A DNA stretch of 64,000 nt from JBGTFE01 sp036403235 (GCA_036403235.1 DASWRI010000052.1:62001-126000), one strand, 5' to 3'. Shown: positions 37,071 through 45,179, counted from the stretch's first letter. Made by a program: numbers and translations. The notes: generated by a model not told the origin, from the letters alone.

Positions 37071-38231
37071 ATGTCAGTAAAACAAATTATCCACGGCTTT
37101 ACGGTTTCCGCTCTTTTGTTTTCCGCTACGGCGTGCGGTCAGAAGCCGAAAAATCTGCCCGAAAACGAAATCGTCTCGACGGCCAAAAACGACGCCAAAT
37201 TTCGCGTCGAAACGGTGGCCAGCAATCTCGAAGTTCCGTGGGCGTTTGCCTTTCTGCCCGACGGCAATATGCTTTTTACCGAGCGCCCGGGCAGAGTTCG
37301 CCTTCTCGAAAAAGGAAAGCTTCGTGCCGAGCCCGTTTACACCGTGCCCGACGTCGAGCCTTCGGGCGAAAGCGGTTTGATGGACGTTTCCATTCATCCG
37401 AAATTCGCCGAAAATAAATTTGTCTATCTCTCATACGCCTATCGCGGCGACGGAAAACAGGTCAAAGTCGTCCGCTATAAATTCGACGGCGGCAAATTTA
37501 CCGAGCCGAAAACGATTATCGAAAACATTCCCGCTTCGCCGAATCACGCCGGAACGCGCGCCCGCTTCGGGCCGGACGGAAAACTTTATGTGACGACCGG
37601 CGACGCGACCGACTGGAGTTCGGCGCAAAAGCTCGATTCGATAAACGGAAAAACGCTGCGCCTGAACGACGACGGCACGATTCCCGAGGATAATCCGTTT
37701 GTAAATCAAAAAGACGCGCGGCCGGAAATCTGGAGTTACGGTCATCGAAACGCGCAGGGGCTCGCGTGGCAGCCCGGCACGAATTTGATGTTCCAGACCG
37801 AGCACGGGCCTTCGGGCTTTGAAGGCAAAGGCGGCGGCGGCGATGAGGTCAACATCGTCGAGCGCGCAAAAAATTACGGTTGGTCGGAAATTCATCACCA
37901 GGAGACGCGCGCCGGAATGGAGACGCCGCTGCTTGAATATTCTCCGGCGTGCGCCCCGGCGAGCGGAGCGTTTTACGGCGGCAGCGCTTTTCCGGCGTTC
38001 AAGGGGAATTTCTTTTTCGGATGTCTGCGCGGCGCGCGAATTATCCGGGTCATTCTAAACGGCCGCAGCATCGTCGCACAGGAAGATTTACTGAGCGGCG
38101 TTTACGGCCGCATCCGCGAAGTCGCCGAAGGCCCGGACGGCGCGATTTATTTTTCGACGTCAAACCGCGACGGGCGCGGCAGCGCCGCCAAAGACGACGA
38201 TAGAATTATGCGAATCGTGCCGGTCAAATAA
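37071..38231 (+). CDS. PQQ-dependent sugar dehydrogenase-like (Glucose/sorbosone dehydrogenase), lipoprotein
   Basis: 386 aa six-bladed beta-propeller of the soluble-glucose-dehydrogenase family. VPWAFAFLPDGNMLFTERPGR, SGLMDVSIHPKF, NHAGTRARFGPDGKLYVTTGD, YGHRNAQGLAW and EHGPSG are typical. The last four hold PQQ/calcium-contacting positions in the family. The N-terminus has a possible lipobox (ATAC near 22). Predicted periplasmic oxidation of aldose sugars. Followed after 16 nt by a Pro-rich microprotein. Confidence 0.92.
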   Translation: MSVKQIIHGFTVSALLFSATACGQKPKNLPENEIVSTAKNDAKFRVETVASNLEVPWAFAFLPDGNMLFTERPGRVRLLEKGKLRAEPVYTVPDVEPSGESGLMDVSIHPKFAENKFVYLSYAYRGDGKQVKVVRYKFDGGKFTEPKTIIENIPASPNHAGTRARFGPDGKLYVTTGDATDWSSAQKLDSINGKTLRLNDDGTIPEDNPFVNQKDARPEIWSYGHRNAQGLAWQPGTNLMFQTEHGPSGFEGKGGGGDEVNIVERAKNYGWSEIHHQETRAGMETPLLEYSPACAPASGAFYGGSAFPAFKGNFFFGCLRGARIIRVILNGRSIVAQEDLLSGVYGRIREVAEGPDGAIYFSTSNRDGRGSAAKDDDRIMRIVPVK

Positions 38232-38247
38232 TCAAAGGAGAAAAATT

Positions 38248-38445
38248 ATGAAAGAATTCAGCGAAATTAAATTGCAAACCGAAGACCCTGAAACTCCGTT
38301 TAAGGAACCCGATTCACCGCAATCGCCGACCGAGCCGAATCCGTATCCGGTGACCGACCCTGTAACCGAGCCCACGCCCGCGCCGGAGCCGTTTCCCGCG
38401 CCGCCCGAACCGATTCCGGAGATGCCGCCGGACGTCGTTTTTTAA
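38248..38445 (+). CDS. 65-aa Pro/Glu-rich microprotein
   Basis: A strong AAAGGAGAAAAATT precedes the ATG, 16 nt after the sugar dehydrogenase. 24 or so prolines: EPDSPQSPTEPNPYP, VTDPVTEPTPAPEPFP. Acidic and probably disordered. No signal peptide or known domain. The ribosome-binding site and tight spacing argue for a real gene in an operon with the sugar dehydrogenase. Confidence 0.7.
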   Translation: MKEFSEIKLQTEDPETPFKEPDSPQSPTEPNPYPVTDPVTEPTPAPEPFPAPPEPIPEMPPDVVF

Positions 38446-38542
38446 CGCCCGTGTTTCTTTTGGCGTCGCCGCCGAAATCCAACGGCATTTGCGGTCGAAA
38501 AATATCCCGACGCCTTTAAGGCCGGACGTAAAAATAGATTAT

Positions 38543-38601
38543 CCGTAGAAACTGCCTCAAATATCTTTCAGTTTTTCTGATATTTGAGGCAGTTTCTACG
38601 G
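38543..38601. terminator. 23-bp perfect hairpin between convergent genes
   Basis: Arms 38543-38565 and 38579-38601 are exact complements; loop 13 nt. Outer flanks CGTAAAA and TTTTACG can extend the stem after a gap. It has no T-run. It lies between the microprotein and msrA, whose transcripts meet here. Confidence 0.75.
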
Positions 38602-38652
38602 ACGAAGACGAAAATTTTACGGGCGAAGATGAGAAAAAAGTTTCTTTATCCG

Positions 38653-39198
38653 CTATTTTTTTAATCTGGTCAGAAACTTTTGTCTGAATTTTGACACTTT
38701 CGGCGCGACGACGGCCGCGCAGTAAGGCTGATTCGGATTATTGGCGAAATATTCCTGATGATAATTTTCCGCCGGGTAAAATTTGTCGAAAGCCGTAACT
38801 TCCGTGACAATCGGATTGTCGTAAACGCCTTCTTCGGTAACCTCTCGGATTACTTCTTCGGCAACTCGTTTTTGCTCGTCGTCGTGATAAAAAATCGCCG
38901 AGCGATACGACGAGCCGACGTCGTTTCCCTGACGGTTTAAGGTGGTCGGGTCGTGAACCGCGAAAAACACTTGCAGGATTTCTTTGAAGGAAATTTCCTG
39001 CGGGTCGAATTTTATTTGTGCGACTTCGGCGTGTCCGGTCGTTTCGGAGCAGACTTCGCGGTAAGTAGGGTTTTCCGTATGCCCGCCGGAATAGCCCGAA
39101 ACGACGTCTTCGACGCCGCGCAAATCGTCGAAAACCGCTTCGACGCACCAGAAGCAACCTGCCGCGAGCGTTGCTGTTTCCAAATTTGTATTTTCCAT
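38653..39198 (-). CDS. msrA: Peptide-methionine (S)-S-oxide reductase
   Basis: 181 aa. The catalytic GCFWC motif places Cys15, with DDLRGVEDVVSGYSGG, HAEVAQIKFDP, FFAVHDPTTLNRQGNDVGSSYRS and HQEYFANNP all as in MsrA. Reaction: reduction of methionine-S-sulfoxide in proteins using thioredoxin-recycled Cys. Cytoplasmic (no signal). Full length. Intact. Confidence 0.97.
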   Translation of the reverse strand: MENTNLETATLAAGCFWCVEAVFDDLRGVEDVVSGYSGGHTENPTYREVCSETTGHAEVAQIKFDPQEISFKEILQVFFAVHDPTTLNRQGNDVGSSYRSAIFYHDDEQKRVAEEVIREVTEEGVYDNPIVTEVTAFDKFYPAENYHQEYFANNPNQPYCAAVVAPKVSKFRQKFLTRLKK

Positions 39199-39340
39199 AA
39201 ATTTTATAATTACCCTTTGTTCGTAATTTATTTTATCTTAACTCGAAAGAGCGTAATTATAAAAAATCGTTCTATTTTTCGCTTATTAAATTCTTTTAAT
39301 TGCCACTGGATTCAGTTAGTAGACAAGATTTGCAAATAAA

Positions 39341-39450
39341 AAGCGGCTTTAGCCGAATATATGTGAAATAAAAAATTCTTTGTCCTCCAGTCAAGGTTTA
39401 GCTAAAGTAAAAGGGATAACTGATTTTTTATTAAATTCGGCTTAAGCCGA
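39341..39450. repeat. Interspersed palindrome pair
   Basis: CGGCTTTAGCCG at the left and the 14-bp perfect palindrome TCGGCTTAAGCCGA at the right, with TTTAGCTAAA between. It probably belongs to the dispersed hairpin class. The space from 39199 to 39917 holds no gene: palindromes, then two 21-bp arrays. Confidence 0.6.
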
Positions 39451-39490
39451 TTCTCCCTTGTTAAATTTATCCATTAACTAAAGTTAGTTG

Positions 39491-39553
39491 GCAATTTGTT
39501 TGAAGAAAGCAGTAATTTATTTAAAGAAAGCGGCAATTTATTTGAGGCGAATA
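39491..39553. repeat. Three-unit 21-bp array
   Basis: Units at 39491, 39512 and 39533. Each has an AATTT core followed by TTTGA or AAAG. Confidence 0.7.
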
Positions 39554-39597
39554 TCAATCGAAACTACTTAAAGCGCACGATAATCGATTGATAATGT

Positions 39598-39891
39598 ATC
39601 GATTGTTGCCAAAGATGTAATTTTTATGGGAAAAGATGATTCTTTTTTCTTTAAAGAGGCGTCCTGAATGATTAAAGATGACTCCGGAATGTAAAAAGAT
39701 GATTCCGAAATAGTTTAAGAAGCCTCCGGAATAAAAAAAGAAGCCACTTTAATCGTAAAAGTGGCTTCTTTTATCATTAAAGATGCATACTTAATTAAAA
39801 AAGAAGCATACCGAATGATTAAAGTGGCTTCTTTTATAAAAAAGTATGCATCTTTAATGATAAAAATGTACATTTTTATCATTAAAGTCGC
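39598..39891. repeat. Fourteen-unit 21-bp array beside moaA
   Basis: Units are exactly 21 bp with no indel. The 12 from 39640 are clear, with shared positions CCGGAAT or TTTAAT in the first half and TAAAGATG or AAAGAAGC in the second. Its right end is 27 bp before the moaA stop. The minus strand stays open in one frame and reads as heptapeptides (IIKDAYF, FIKEATL, MIKEATF) but there is no ribosome-binding site; I treat it as non-coding. Confidence 0.85.
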
Positions 39892-39917
39892 CGGAAAACG
39901 ATTTCGGGTTTCAAACT

Positions 39918-40916
39918 TTATCCGCCGATAAAGCTCATCGAGCGCGATGCGGGCGCAAAATTTTTGTCGTTGATGTAGTGACGCGGTTCTTTTTTCAAAA
40001 CGACTTGCTCGATAAACCCGGCGATTTCCGCGCGAGTCGCGCCGCTTCTCAGAAAATCGCGCAGATTGTGTTCGGTTGTCGAAAAAAGGCACGTCCGGAT
40101 TTGCCCGTCGGCCGTCAGCCGAATCCGCGAGCACGCGCCGCAAAACATTTCCGTAACGGGCGCGATAACACCGATTTCGCCGCCAGCGCCGTCGGCAAAT
40201 TCGTATTTCCAGGCGGTTTCCGCGCCGCGCGAATTCGTTTTTAAGCGGAGCGGAAAAGCTTCATTGATTTTTTGATAAATTTCCCGCGCCGCAACGACCA
40301 GATTTCTGTCCCATTCGCCGCCCGAGTCGAGCGGCATAAACTCGATAAAGCGAAACGAAACTTCGCGCTCGCGTGCAAACCGCGCAAAATCGACAATTTC
40401 GTCGTCGTTGCGGCCGCGCACGATGACGGCGTTGATTTTTACCGGGCGCAAATCCGCGTTTTTTGCCGCTTCAATCGCTTCCAGAACGTTTTCCAGATAA
40501 TCGACGCCGGTTATTTTTTGAAAATTTTCGCGCTTTAAGCTGTCGAGCGAAATCGTCACGCGGTCGAGCCCCGCGCGTTTTAGATTTTCGGCGCGTTTTG
40601 CGAGCGTGTGGCCGTTTGTCGTTAAAGCTAAATCTTTTAATTTTGGTTTAAGCTTTGATAATTTTTCAATCAGCTTTTCAATATCCCGTCTTAAAAGCGG
40701 CTCGCCGCCGGTCAGACGGATTTTTTCGATGCCGTAGGAGACGAAAATCTCACAGATTTCCGCGATTTCCTCAAAAGTTAAAATCGTTTCTTTTCTGGCA
40801 AGCGGCGGCTCGCCGTGCGGCAGACAGTAAAAACAGCGAAAGTTGCAGCGGTCGGTCAGCGAAACGCGCAAATCGCGGATTATTCGGTTGTGTGCATCGC
40901 GGAGAACATTTTCCAT
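39918..40916 (-). CDS. moaA: GTP 3',8-cyclase (molybdenum cofactor)
   Basis: 332 aa from the ATG at 40916 (MENVLRDAHNRIIRDLRVS). Radical-SAM motif CNFRCFYC; RLTGGEPLLR; C-terminal second iron-sulfur cluster CGACSRIRLTADGQIRTC; final residues SFIGG, the double Gly needed for MoaA function. Reaction: GTP to 3',8-cH2GTP, the first step of Moco synthesis. No other moa genes are close. An upstream ATG at 40979 adds 21 residues not found in the family. Confidence 0.95.
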   Translation of the reverse strand: MENVLRDAHNRIIRDLRVSLTDRCNFRCFYCLPHGEPPLARKETILTFEEIAEICEIFVSYGIEKIRLTGGEPLLRRDIEKLIEKLSKLKPKLKDLALTTNGHTLAKRAENLKRAGLDRVTISLDSLKRENFQKITGVDYLENVLEAIEAAKNADLRPVKINAVIVRGRNDDEIVDFARFAREREVSFRFIEFMPLDSGGEWDRNLVVAAREIYQKINEAFPLRLKTNSRGAETAWKYEFADGAGGEIGVIAPVTEMFCGACSRIRLTADGQIRTCLFSTTEHNLRDFLRSGATRAEIAGFIEQVVLKKEPRHYINDKNFAPASRSMSFIGG

Positions 40917-40983
40917 TAAGAAAATAATACAGTTGTCGGCCGTCGGAAATAAAGCCGCGCGATGAATACTAAATTTCAACCAG

Positions 40984-40999
40984 TGTAATCTGCATTACA
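40984..40999. promoter_or_regulatory. Palindromic operator candidate upstream of moaA
   Basis: TGTAAT-CTGC-ATTACA, a perfect 6-bp dyad with 4-bp spacer, 68 bp before the moaA ATG. It may be a repressor or activator site; no regulator gene is adjacent. Confidence 0.4.
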
Positions 41000-41019
41000 G
41001 AGAAATTAGTTTTTTTTTG

Positions 41020-41082
41020 ATAATTTTCAATGGATTGTAGGCAATTTTCAATGGATTGTGGGCAATTTTCAATGGATTGTGC
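41020..41082. repeat. Three-unit 21-bp array upstream of moaA
   Basis: Units at 41020, 41041 and 41062, nearly identical (core AATTTTCAATGGATTG), so recently amplified. It separates the moaA operator from the small RNA candidate. Confidence 0.85.
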
Positions 41083-41090
41083 ATTAATCG

Positions 41091-41159
41091 GCAGAGCGTA
41101 GCTAGGGAAGCAGCCGACCTTCGCGGTCAGGAGAACCTACCCAACTTGCTCTGCTTTTT
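41091..41159 (+). ncRNA. Candidate structured small RNA with own terminator
   Basis: Closing stem GCAGAGC (41091-41097) with GCTCTGC (41148-41154), then five T. An apical hairpin GACC-TTCGC-GGTC lies at 41116-41128. Between the stems are purine-rich strands GGGAAGCAGCC and GGTCAGG. These two strings match the conserved helix-8 core of bacterial SRP RNA but in swapped order. No tRNA or known riboswitch class was recognised. Confidence 0.45.
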
Positions 41160-41172
41160 AATTGGCGAAATT

Positions 41173-42579
41173 TTACTTAAAGCCTTCCGCGATTTTCTTT
41201 AATTGCTGGAGCGCTTTTTCTTTATCCGTGTTCGGCAGACGCGAGATAATGACGCGGAGCTCGGTAATCAAAGAGTTGAATTCGGCGCGGTCGCTGACGT
41301 CGGTCGGGCCGCTGTAAACTTTTTTCGCGGTCGCGTCGGCGGCAATCGGGTCTAAAAATCCGATAATGTTTTTCAGCGCTTCCGACGAGTGCGCGCCGTT
41401 CGGATAAAAATTAAGATATTCGCCGTCGGTCATTCGAAGCAGGAAAATATAGCAGTTGACGTAGCCTTCGCATTCGCCGGGCAGAGGATTCTTTGCCGCT
41501 TCCCAGGCGATGCGCTCGCCGGTCGCCGTCGATGTGTATTTCGAATGCAAATCCCAGAAAAGCGGCGCGCGCACATACCACTCGCCCGAAGGGTCGCTGT
41601 AGACGACGTTTTCGTCCTGCGCTTTCAGAAAATCCTGGTACACTTTTTGATTCGACTGGCCCGCGGGAATCGCGGAGAGCGCCGAGCGCAGCGCGGTCAG
41701 ACGTTTCAGACCAAACTCGGCCGCCGTGTTCGAATCTTTGATTTCCGGCTGGATACGCGTCAGAAATTCGTAGACTTCGACCGATTCGTTAAAGCTCATC
41801 TTGTCGGATTTTGAATTTTTGGCGAGCACCTGTCGATAAATTTCGTCGTTGCCGGATTTGTCCGAATCGACCGCGGCCGTCGTCGGAATCCAGCCGGTGA
41901 CGGTGTTTTGACGATTCGGAATTTGAATTTTATACCAGCCCGAGCTTTTTTCGACGACTTTGTAGGTCGAGCCCAATTTGGCGCGGCTGATTTCAGAAGC
42001 CGTCGAACTCGGAGAGCTGCGAACGATTAGAGCGGGCGAGCTGACGACAATTTCGGGCAGATTCTGGTTGCTCGTGACGGTCGTTTTCGGATTCGTGGTT
42101 TTACTGCTGCTGTTCGTCGTGTTCGTTCTGGTTTTTACGGGCGTCGGCGTCGTTCTTGTATTTCTATTTGTCGGGCGGCTGGTTTTGGTCGAAGCCGTCT
42201 CAACTTTTTTCGAAGAAGATTTCGTATCTTTTTTTGTATCTTTTTTTGTATCTTTGGTCGTTTTCGATTTTGTATTCTTATCGGTTTTCGAAGCGACAAT
42301 TTTTGACTTCGAATTCGTGTTTTTCTTCGGCGTCGGTGTCGGTTTTACTTTCGCCGTCGTTTTCTGGTTCGACTTGGCGTTTTTCTTCGGCGTCGGCGTG
42401 GCTTTGGCGGCAGCGCGTTTCGGAGTCGGCGTCGCTTTTTTCGATTTGTTCGGCGTCGACGTCGATTTTCCTTTTTTAACTTGCGCGCTCGAAACGGTGC
42501 CGATAAAACCGAGCGCGACGAACGCGCAGACGACGATTAAAATTCCGATATTTTGAAAACTTTTGTTTTGATACTTCAT
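41173..42579 (-). CDS. Secreted SH3-domain protein with Lys/Thr/Pro-rich linker
   Basis: 468 aa. Signal peptide (residues 1-31 ending SSAQ); low-complexity basic linker to about 175 (TPTPKK repeats, then DTKKDTKKDTK); bacterial SH3 domain at about 180-245 (IVRSSPSSTASEI, GSTYKVVEKSSGWYKIQI, VTGWIPT). An unrecognised alpha-rich C-terminal domain follows, with a GECEGYVNCYI Cys pair. Likely binds peptidoglycan or another envelope polymer. GGAG stands before the ATG. Confidence 0.82.
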   Translation of the reverse strand: MKYQNKSFQNIGILIVVCAFVALGFIGTVSSAQVKKGKSTSTPNKSKKATPTPKRAAAKATPTPKKNAKSNQKTTAKVKPTPTPKKNTNSKSKIVASKTDKNTKSKTTKDTKKDTKKDTKSSSKKVETASTKTSRPTNRNTRTTPTPVKTRTNTTNSSSKTTNPKTTVTSNQNLPEIVVSSPALIVRSSPSSTASEISRAKLGSTYKVVEKSSGWYKIQIPNRQNTVTGWIPTTAAVDSDKSGNDEIYRQVLAKNSKSDKMSFNESVEVYEFLTRIQPEIKDSNTAAEFGLKRLTALRSALSAIPAGQSNQKVYQDFLKAQDENVVYSDPSGEWYVRAPLFWDLHSKYTSTATGERIAWEAAKNPLPGECEGYVNCYIFLLRMTDGEYLNFYPNGAHSSEALKNIIGFLDPIAADATAKKVYSGPTDVSDRAEFNSLITELRVIISRLPNTDKEKALQQLKKIAEGFK

Positions 42580-42608
42580 AATTTCTTCTCCGATAAAGCT
42601 TCTTCGGT

Positions 42609-43550
42609 TTAATTTTTATTTGAATTTTCGAGCAAAGCGGCGGCGTTTCTACGCAGACCGCCGAGTTTCGTCCGCTTCATCGCGCTGCGGCGAAATTTTC
42701 GAGAATATTCTTCGGGTGAAAGCGATAAAATCTCGTCCAAATCGGCGGAAACGTTTCCCTCGCGCGGTTCAAATCTCGTCTCGTCAGTTGGTTTTTCAAA
42801 GCGATTCCACGGACAGACGTCCTGGCAGATATCACAGCCGTAAAGCCAACCGCTAAGATTTTCTTTTATTTCAGGTGAAAATTCCGGGGAGCGCAATTCG
42901 ATTGTAGCATAAGACAAACACTTCTCAGAATCAACTATAAAAGGCGCGGTTATGGCATTTGTCGGGCAGGCGTCGAGACACATCGTGCACGTTCCGCAGT
43001 GATTTTCGACCATTTCGGTTTCGTATTCGAGCTCAAGATTGAGCAGAATTTCGCCGATAAAAACCCACGAGCCGAATTCTTTGGTGATTAAGTTCGAGTG
43101 TTTTCCAATCCAGCCGAGCCCGGCGCGCGACGCCCACGCCTTGTCCATCACGGGCGCGGTATCGACGCAGATTTTCCCGTCCGCTTCCGCGTTTTCCGTT
43201 TTTATCCAGGCCAATAATTCCCTTAATTTTTCCTTGACGACGTCGTGATAATCGTCGCCCCAAGCGTAGCGCGAAACTTTTCCTCTGGCGTCCGATTCTT
43301 CGTGCTCGTGCGGCGTGAAATAATTCAGAGCGACGACAATCATCGATTTTGCGCCGGGAAAAATCAGTTCGGGATTTGCGCGTTTTTCCGGCTCGCGCTC
43401 CATCCAGAGCATCTCGCCGTGATGTTTTTTGCCGAGCCATTCCTTCAAACGCTCGCCTTCAAGTGTCAGCGGTTCGGCGCGCGCGACGCCGATTTTTTGA
43501 AAACCGATTTCGAGCGCCTTACGCTTGATTTTTTCGGTCAAGGAATCCAT
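42609..43550 (-). CDS. queG: Epoxyqueuosine reductase
   Basis: 313 aa from the ATG at 43550 (MDSLTEKIKRKALEIGF); 15 additional upstream codons look spurious. Two [4Fe-4S] ferredoxin-like motifs, CGTCTMCLDACPTNAI and CDICQDVCPWN, plus WIGKHSNLI and APVMDKAWASRAG of the cobalamin-binding domain. QueG makes queuosine in the tRNA wobble position from epoxyqueuosine. It is 29 nt downstream of nothing coupled; no que neighbours are visible. Confidence 0.95.
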   Translation of the reverse strand: MDSLTEKIKRKALEIGFQKIGVARAEPLTLEGERLKEWLGKKHHGEMLWMEREPEKRANPELIFPGAKSMIVVALNYFTPHEHEESDARGKVSRYAWGDDYHDVVKEKLRELLAWIKTENAEADGKICVDTAPVMDKAWASRAGLGWIGKHSNLITKEFGSWVFIGEILLNLELEYETEMVENHCGTCTMCLDACPTNAITAPFIVDSEKCLSYATIELRSPEFSPEIKENLSGWLYGCDICQDVCPWNRFEKPTDETRFEPREGNVSADLDEILSLSPEEYSRKFRRSAMKRTKLGGLRRNAAALLENSNKN

Positions 43551-43615
43551 AAGAAAAAGATTACCACAAAGATTTTTAGAGCCGAATCGAAGCAAAAAGC
43601 GCGCCCGCTGCGGCT

Positions 43616-43972
43616 TTTTGCACGATTGATGGAGTAATTAACGCCAACGATGACGCTTTTTGCACAATTGATGACGCTTTTTACCTCATCACTGCCGTTA
43701 TTTACGCCAACATTGCGGCCTTTTGCTCCAACGTTGAGGCTTTTTACTCCATCGATGGAGTTTTTTGCCTCAACTATGCGGCTTTTTGCTTCAACATTGG
43801 CGCTCTGAACAGCATTAATGGTGCTTTTTGCTTCAACATTGACGCTCCGAACACCAATGTTGAAGCTTTTTACTGCATCGATGCTGTTTTTTATCCCAAC
43901 GGTGGTGTTTTTTACTCCATTGATGACGTTCGGAACACCATCGATGGAGCTTTTTACTCCATCGGTCGTCTC
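43616..43972. repeat. Seventeen-unit 21-bp array
   Basis: Every unit is exactly 21 bp from 43616 to 43972. Most begin TTTT, and the centre is a dyad such as CCATCGATGG, GCATCGATGC or CCAACGTTG, ending in GCT or GTT. Divergent sequence but no indels. On the minus strand it reads as heptapeptides (RWSKKLH, RWCSERH), without plausible start signals. Confidence 0.9.
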
Positions 43973-43977
43973 CCGAA

Positions 43978-44223
43978 GTCGCCAAAGGTGACAAACAATA
44001 TAGCGTCGGGTTAAGCCGCAGGCGCAGCCCGACGAATGCGATAAACAATTGATGCGACGCTGAAGGCGTCGAACATGAACACAAATGTTGCTCGCCTTCA
44101 GCGAGCGATTGAATTAATGTTGCTCGCCTTCAGCGAGCAATTGAATTTTCGACAAACGACGCAGGTTGCGCTCAACTTCGTTTCGCTTAACCCTGCGCTA
44201 TATTGTTCGTCATCTTCGACGAC
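43978..44223. repeat. Multi-hairpin dispersed repeat, copy 2 (inverted)
   Basis: Begins five bases after the 17-unit array. Hairpins: GTCGCC-aaa-GGTGAC, CGACGCT-gaa-GGCGTCG, GCTCGC-cttca-GCGAGC (twice). Outer pair GGGTTAAGCC and GCTTAACCC. It is the reverse complement of copy 1 (30705-30924) in arrangement. Confidence 0.75.
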
Positions 44224-44276
44224 AAAAACGGGCGGGGGAACGTATTCAACAAAATTATTAACGGATTTTGTCTGTA

Positions 44277-44381
44277 TATTTATTCAAAAATATCTGCTAT
44301 TTATTCAAAAATGTCTGTTATTTATTCGAAAATATCTGTTATTTATTCGAAAACGTCTGTTATTTATTCGGAAATATCGGC
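44277..44381. repeat. Five-unit 21-bp array overlapping the hmuV stop
   Basis: Units start at 44277, 44298, 44319, 44340, 44361; all share TATTTATTC. The fifth includes the last codons and TAA of hmuV, so on the minus strand each unit repeats GAATAAATA and brings a new in-frame TAA. Confidence 0.85.
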
Positions 44382-45179
44382 GTCGTCGCGCCAGATAATC
44401 AGCGGGCAATCGAAAAACGGGTGTTTTATGACGCTCACGTTGACGCCGAAAGTTTCGTCAATTATCCCGGCGGTAAAAACTTCTTCGACGCTGCCGAACG
44501 CGATGATTTTTCCGTCTTTGAGCATCATAACTTTATCGGCGTAGCGCGCGGCCAGATTTAAATCGTGCAGGATGACGAGCAGGCCGACGCCTTCGACGGC
44601 AAGTTTTCGCGCGATTTTGAGCGTTTCGTGCTGGTGCGCCAAGTCGAGATTCGACGTCGGCTCGTCGAGCAGTAAATATCTCGCGCCGGTTGCGGAAGAT
44701 TCCCAAATCTGCGCCAAAACCCGCGCCAGGTGGACGCGCTGGCGCTCGCCGCCCGATAATGTCGGATAAATTCGGTCTTCGAGATGCTCGGCTTCGACCG
44801 CTTCAAGCGCAGCGCGCGCGATTTCGTAATCTTTCCGGCTTTCCGTCCCCCGCACGTGCGGCGCGCGTCCCATCAAAACCACTTCCAGAACGGCGAACGG
44901 AAAATTGAGCGTTGAATCCTGCGGCAAAACGGCGCGCGCTTTGGCGCGTTCGATTAAAGTCCAATCGTCGAGCGCTTTTCCGTTCATCGAAACTGCGCCC
45001 GCGGTCGGCGCTAAATCGCCGCACAGAACTTTTCTCAAAGTCGATTTTCCCGCGCCGTTCGCGCCGAGAACGGCAAGAACTTCGCCGCAATTGATTGAAA
45101 CGGAAACGTCCTCGAGAATTTTTCTCGAATGAATTTCGACCGTGATGTTTTGGGCTTCAATCAATGAATTATTCTCCAT
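44364..45179 (-). CDS. hmuV: Hemin ABC transporter, ATP-binding subunit
   Basis: 271 aa. Walker A GANGAGKSTLRK, signature LSGGERQRVHLARVL, Walker B YLLLDEPTSNLD, switch HDLNLAARYAD. HmuV/FecE-type. Drives heme (or siderophore) import through the inner membrane. Overlaps the permease gene by 19 nt. The last three codons and stop lie in a 21-bp repeat unit, so the final residues (DISE) may have been repeat-derived. Confidence 0.92.
   Translation of the reverse strand: MENNSLIEAQNITVEIHSRKILEDVSVSINCGEVLAVLGANGAGKSTLRKVLCGDLAPTAGAVSMNGKALDDWTLIERAKARAVLPQDSTLNFPFAVLEVVLMGRAPHVRGTESRKDYEIARAALEAVEAEHLEDRIYPTLSGGERQRVHLARVLAQIWESSATGARYLLLDEPTSNLDLAHQHETLKIARKLAVEGVGLLVILHDLNLAARYADKVMMLKDGKIIAFGSVEEVFTAGIIDETFGVNVSVIKHPFFDCPLIIWRDDADISE

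Noticed and set aside
39715..40143. Minus-strand frame of heptapeptide repeats overlapping moaA
   Set aside because: A 21-bp period keeps any stop-free frame open automatically; no ribosome-binding site, and it overlaps an intact moaA out of frame.
41091..41154. tRNA gene
   Set aside because: A 7-bp outer stem and U-tract are present, but there is no anticodon arm, T-loop GTTCGA or cloverleaf spacing.
41091..41154. Molybdenum-cofactor riboswitch of moaA
   Set aside because: The T-run lies on the strand opposite to moaA and the sequence lacks the conserved segments I know for that riboswitch class.
43833..44084. Small basic protein in array and hairpin element
   Set aside because: Product of repeat DNA, with similar pieces from the other copy of the hairpin element; no initiation signals.
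39598..44381. CRISPR arrays
   Set aside because: Repeats are contiguous with no spacers, units vary, and no cas genes are present.
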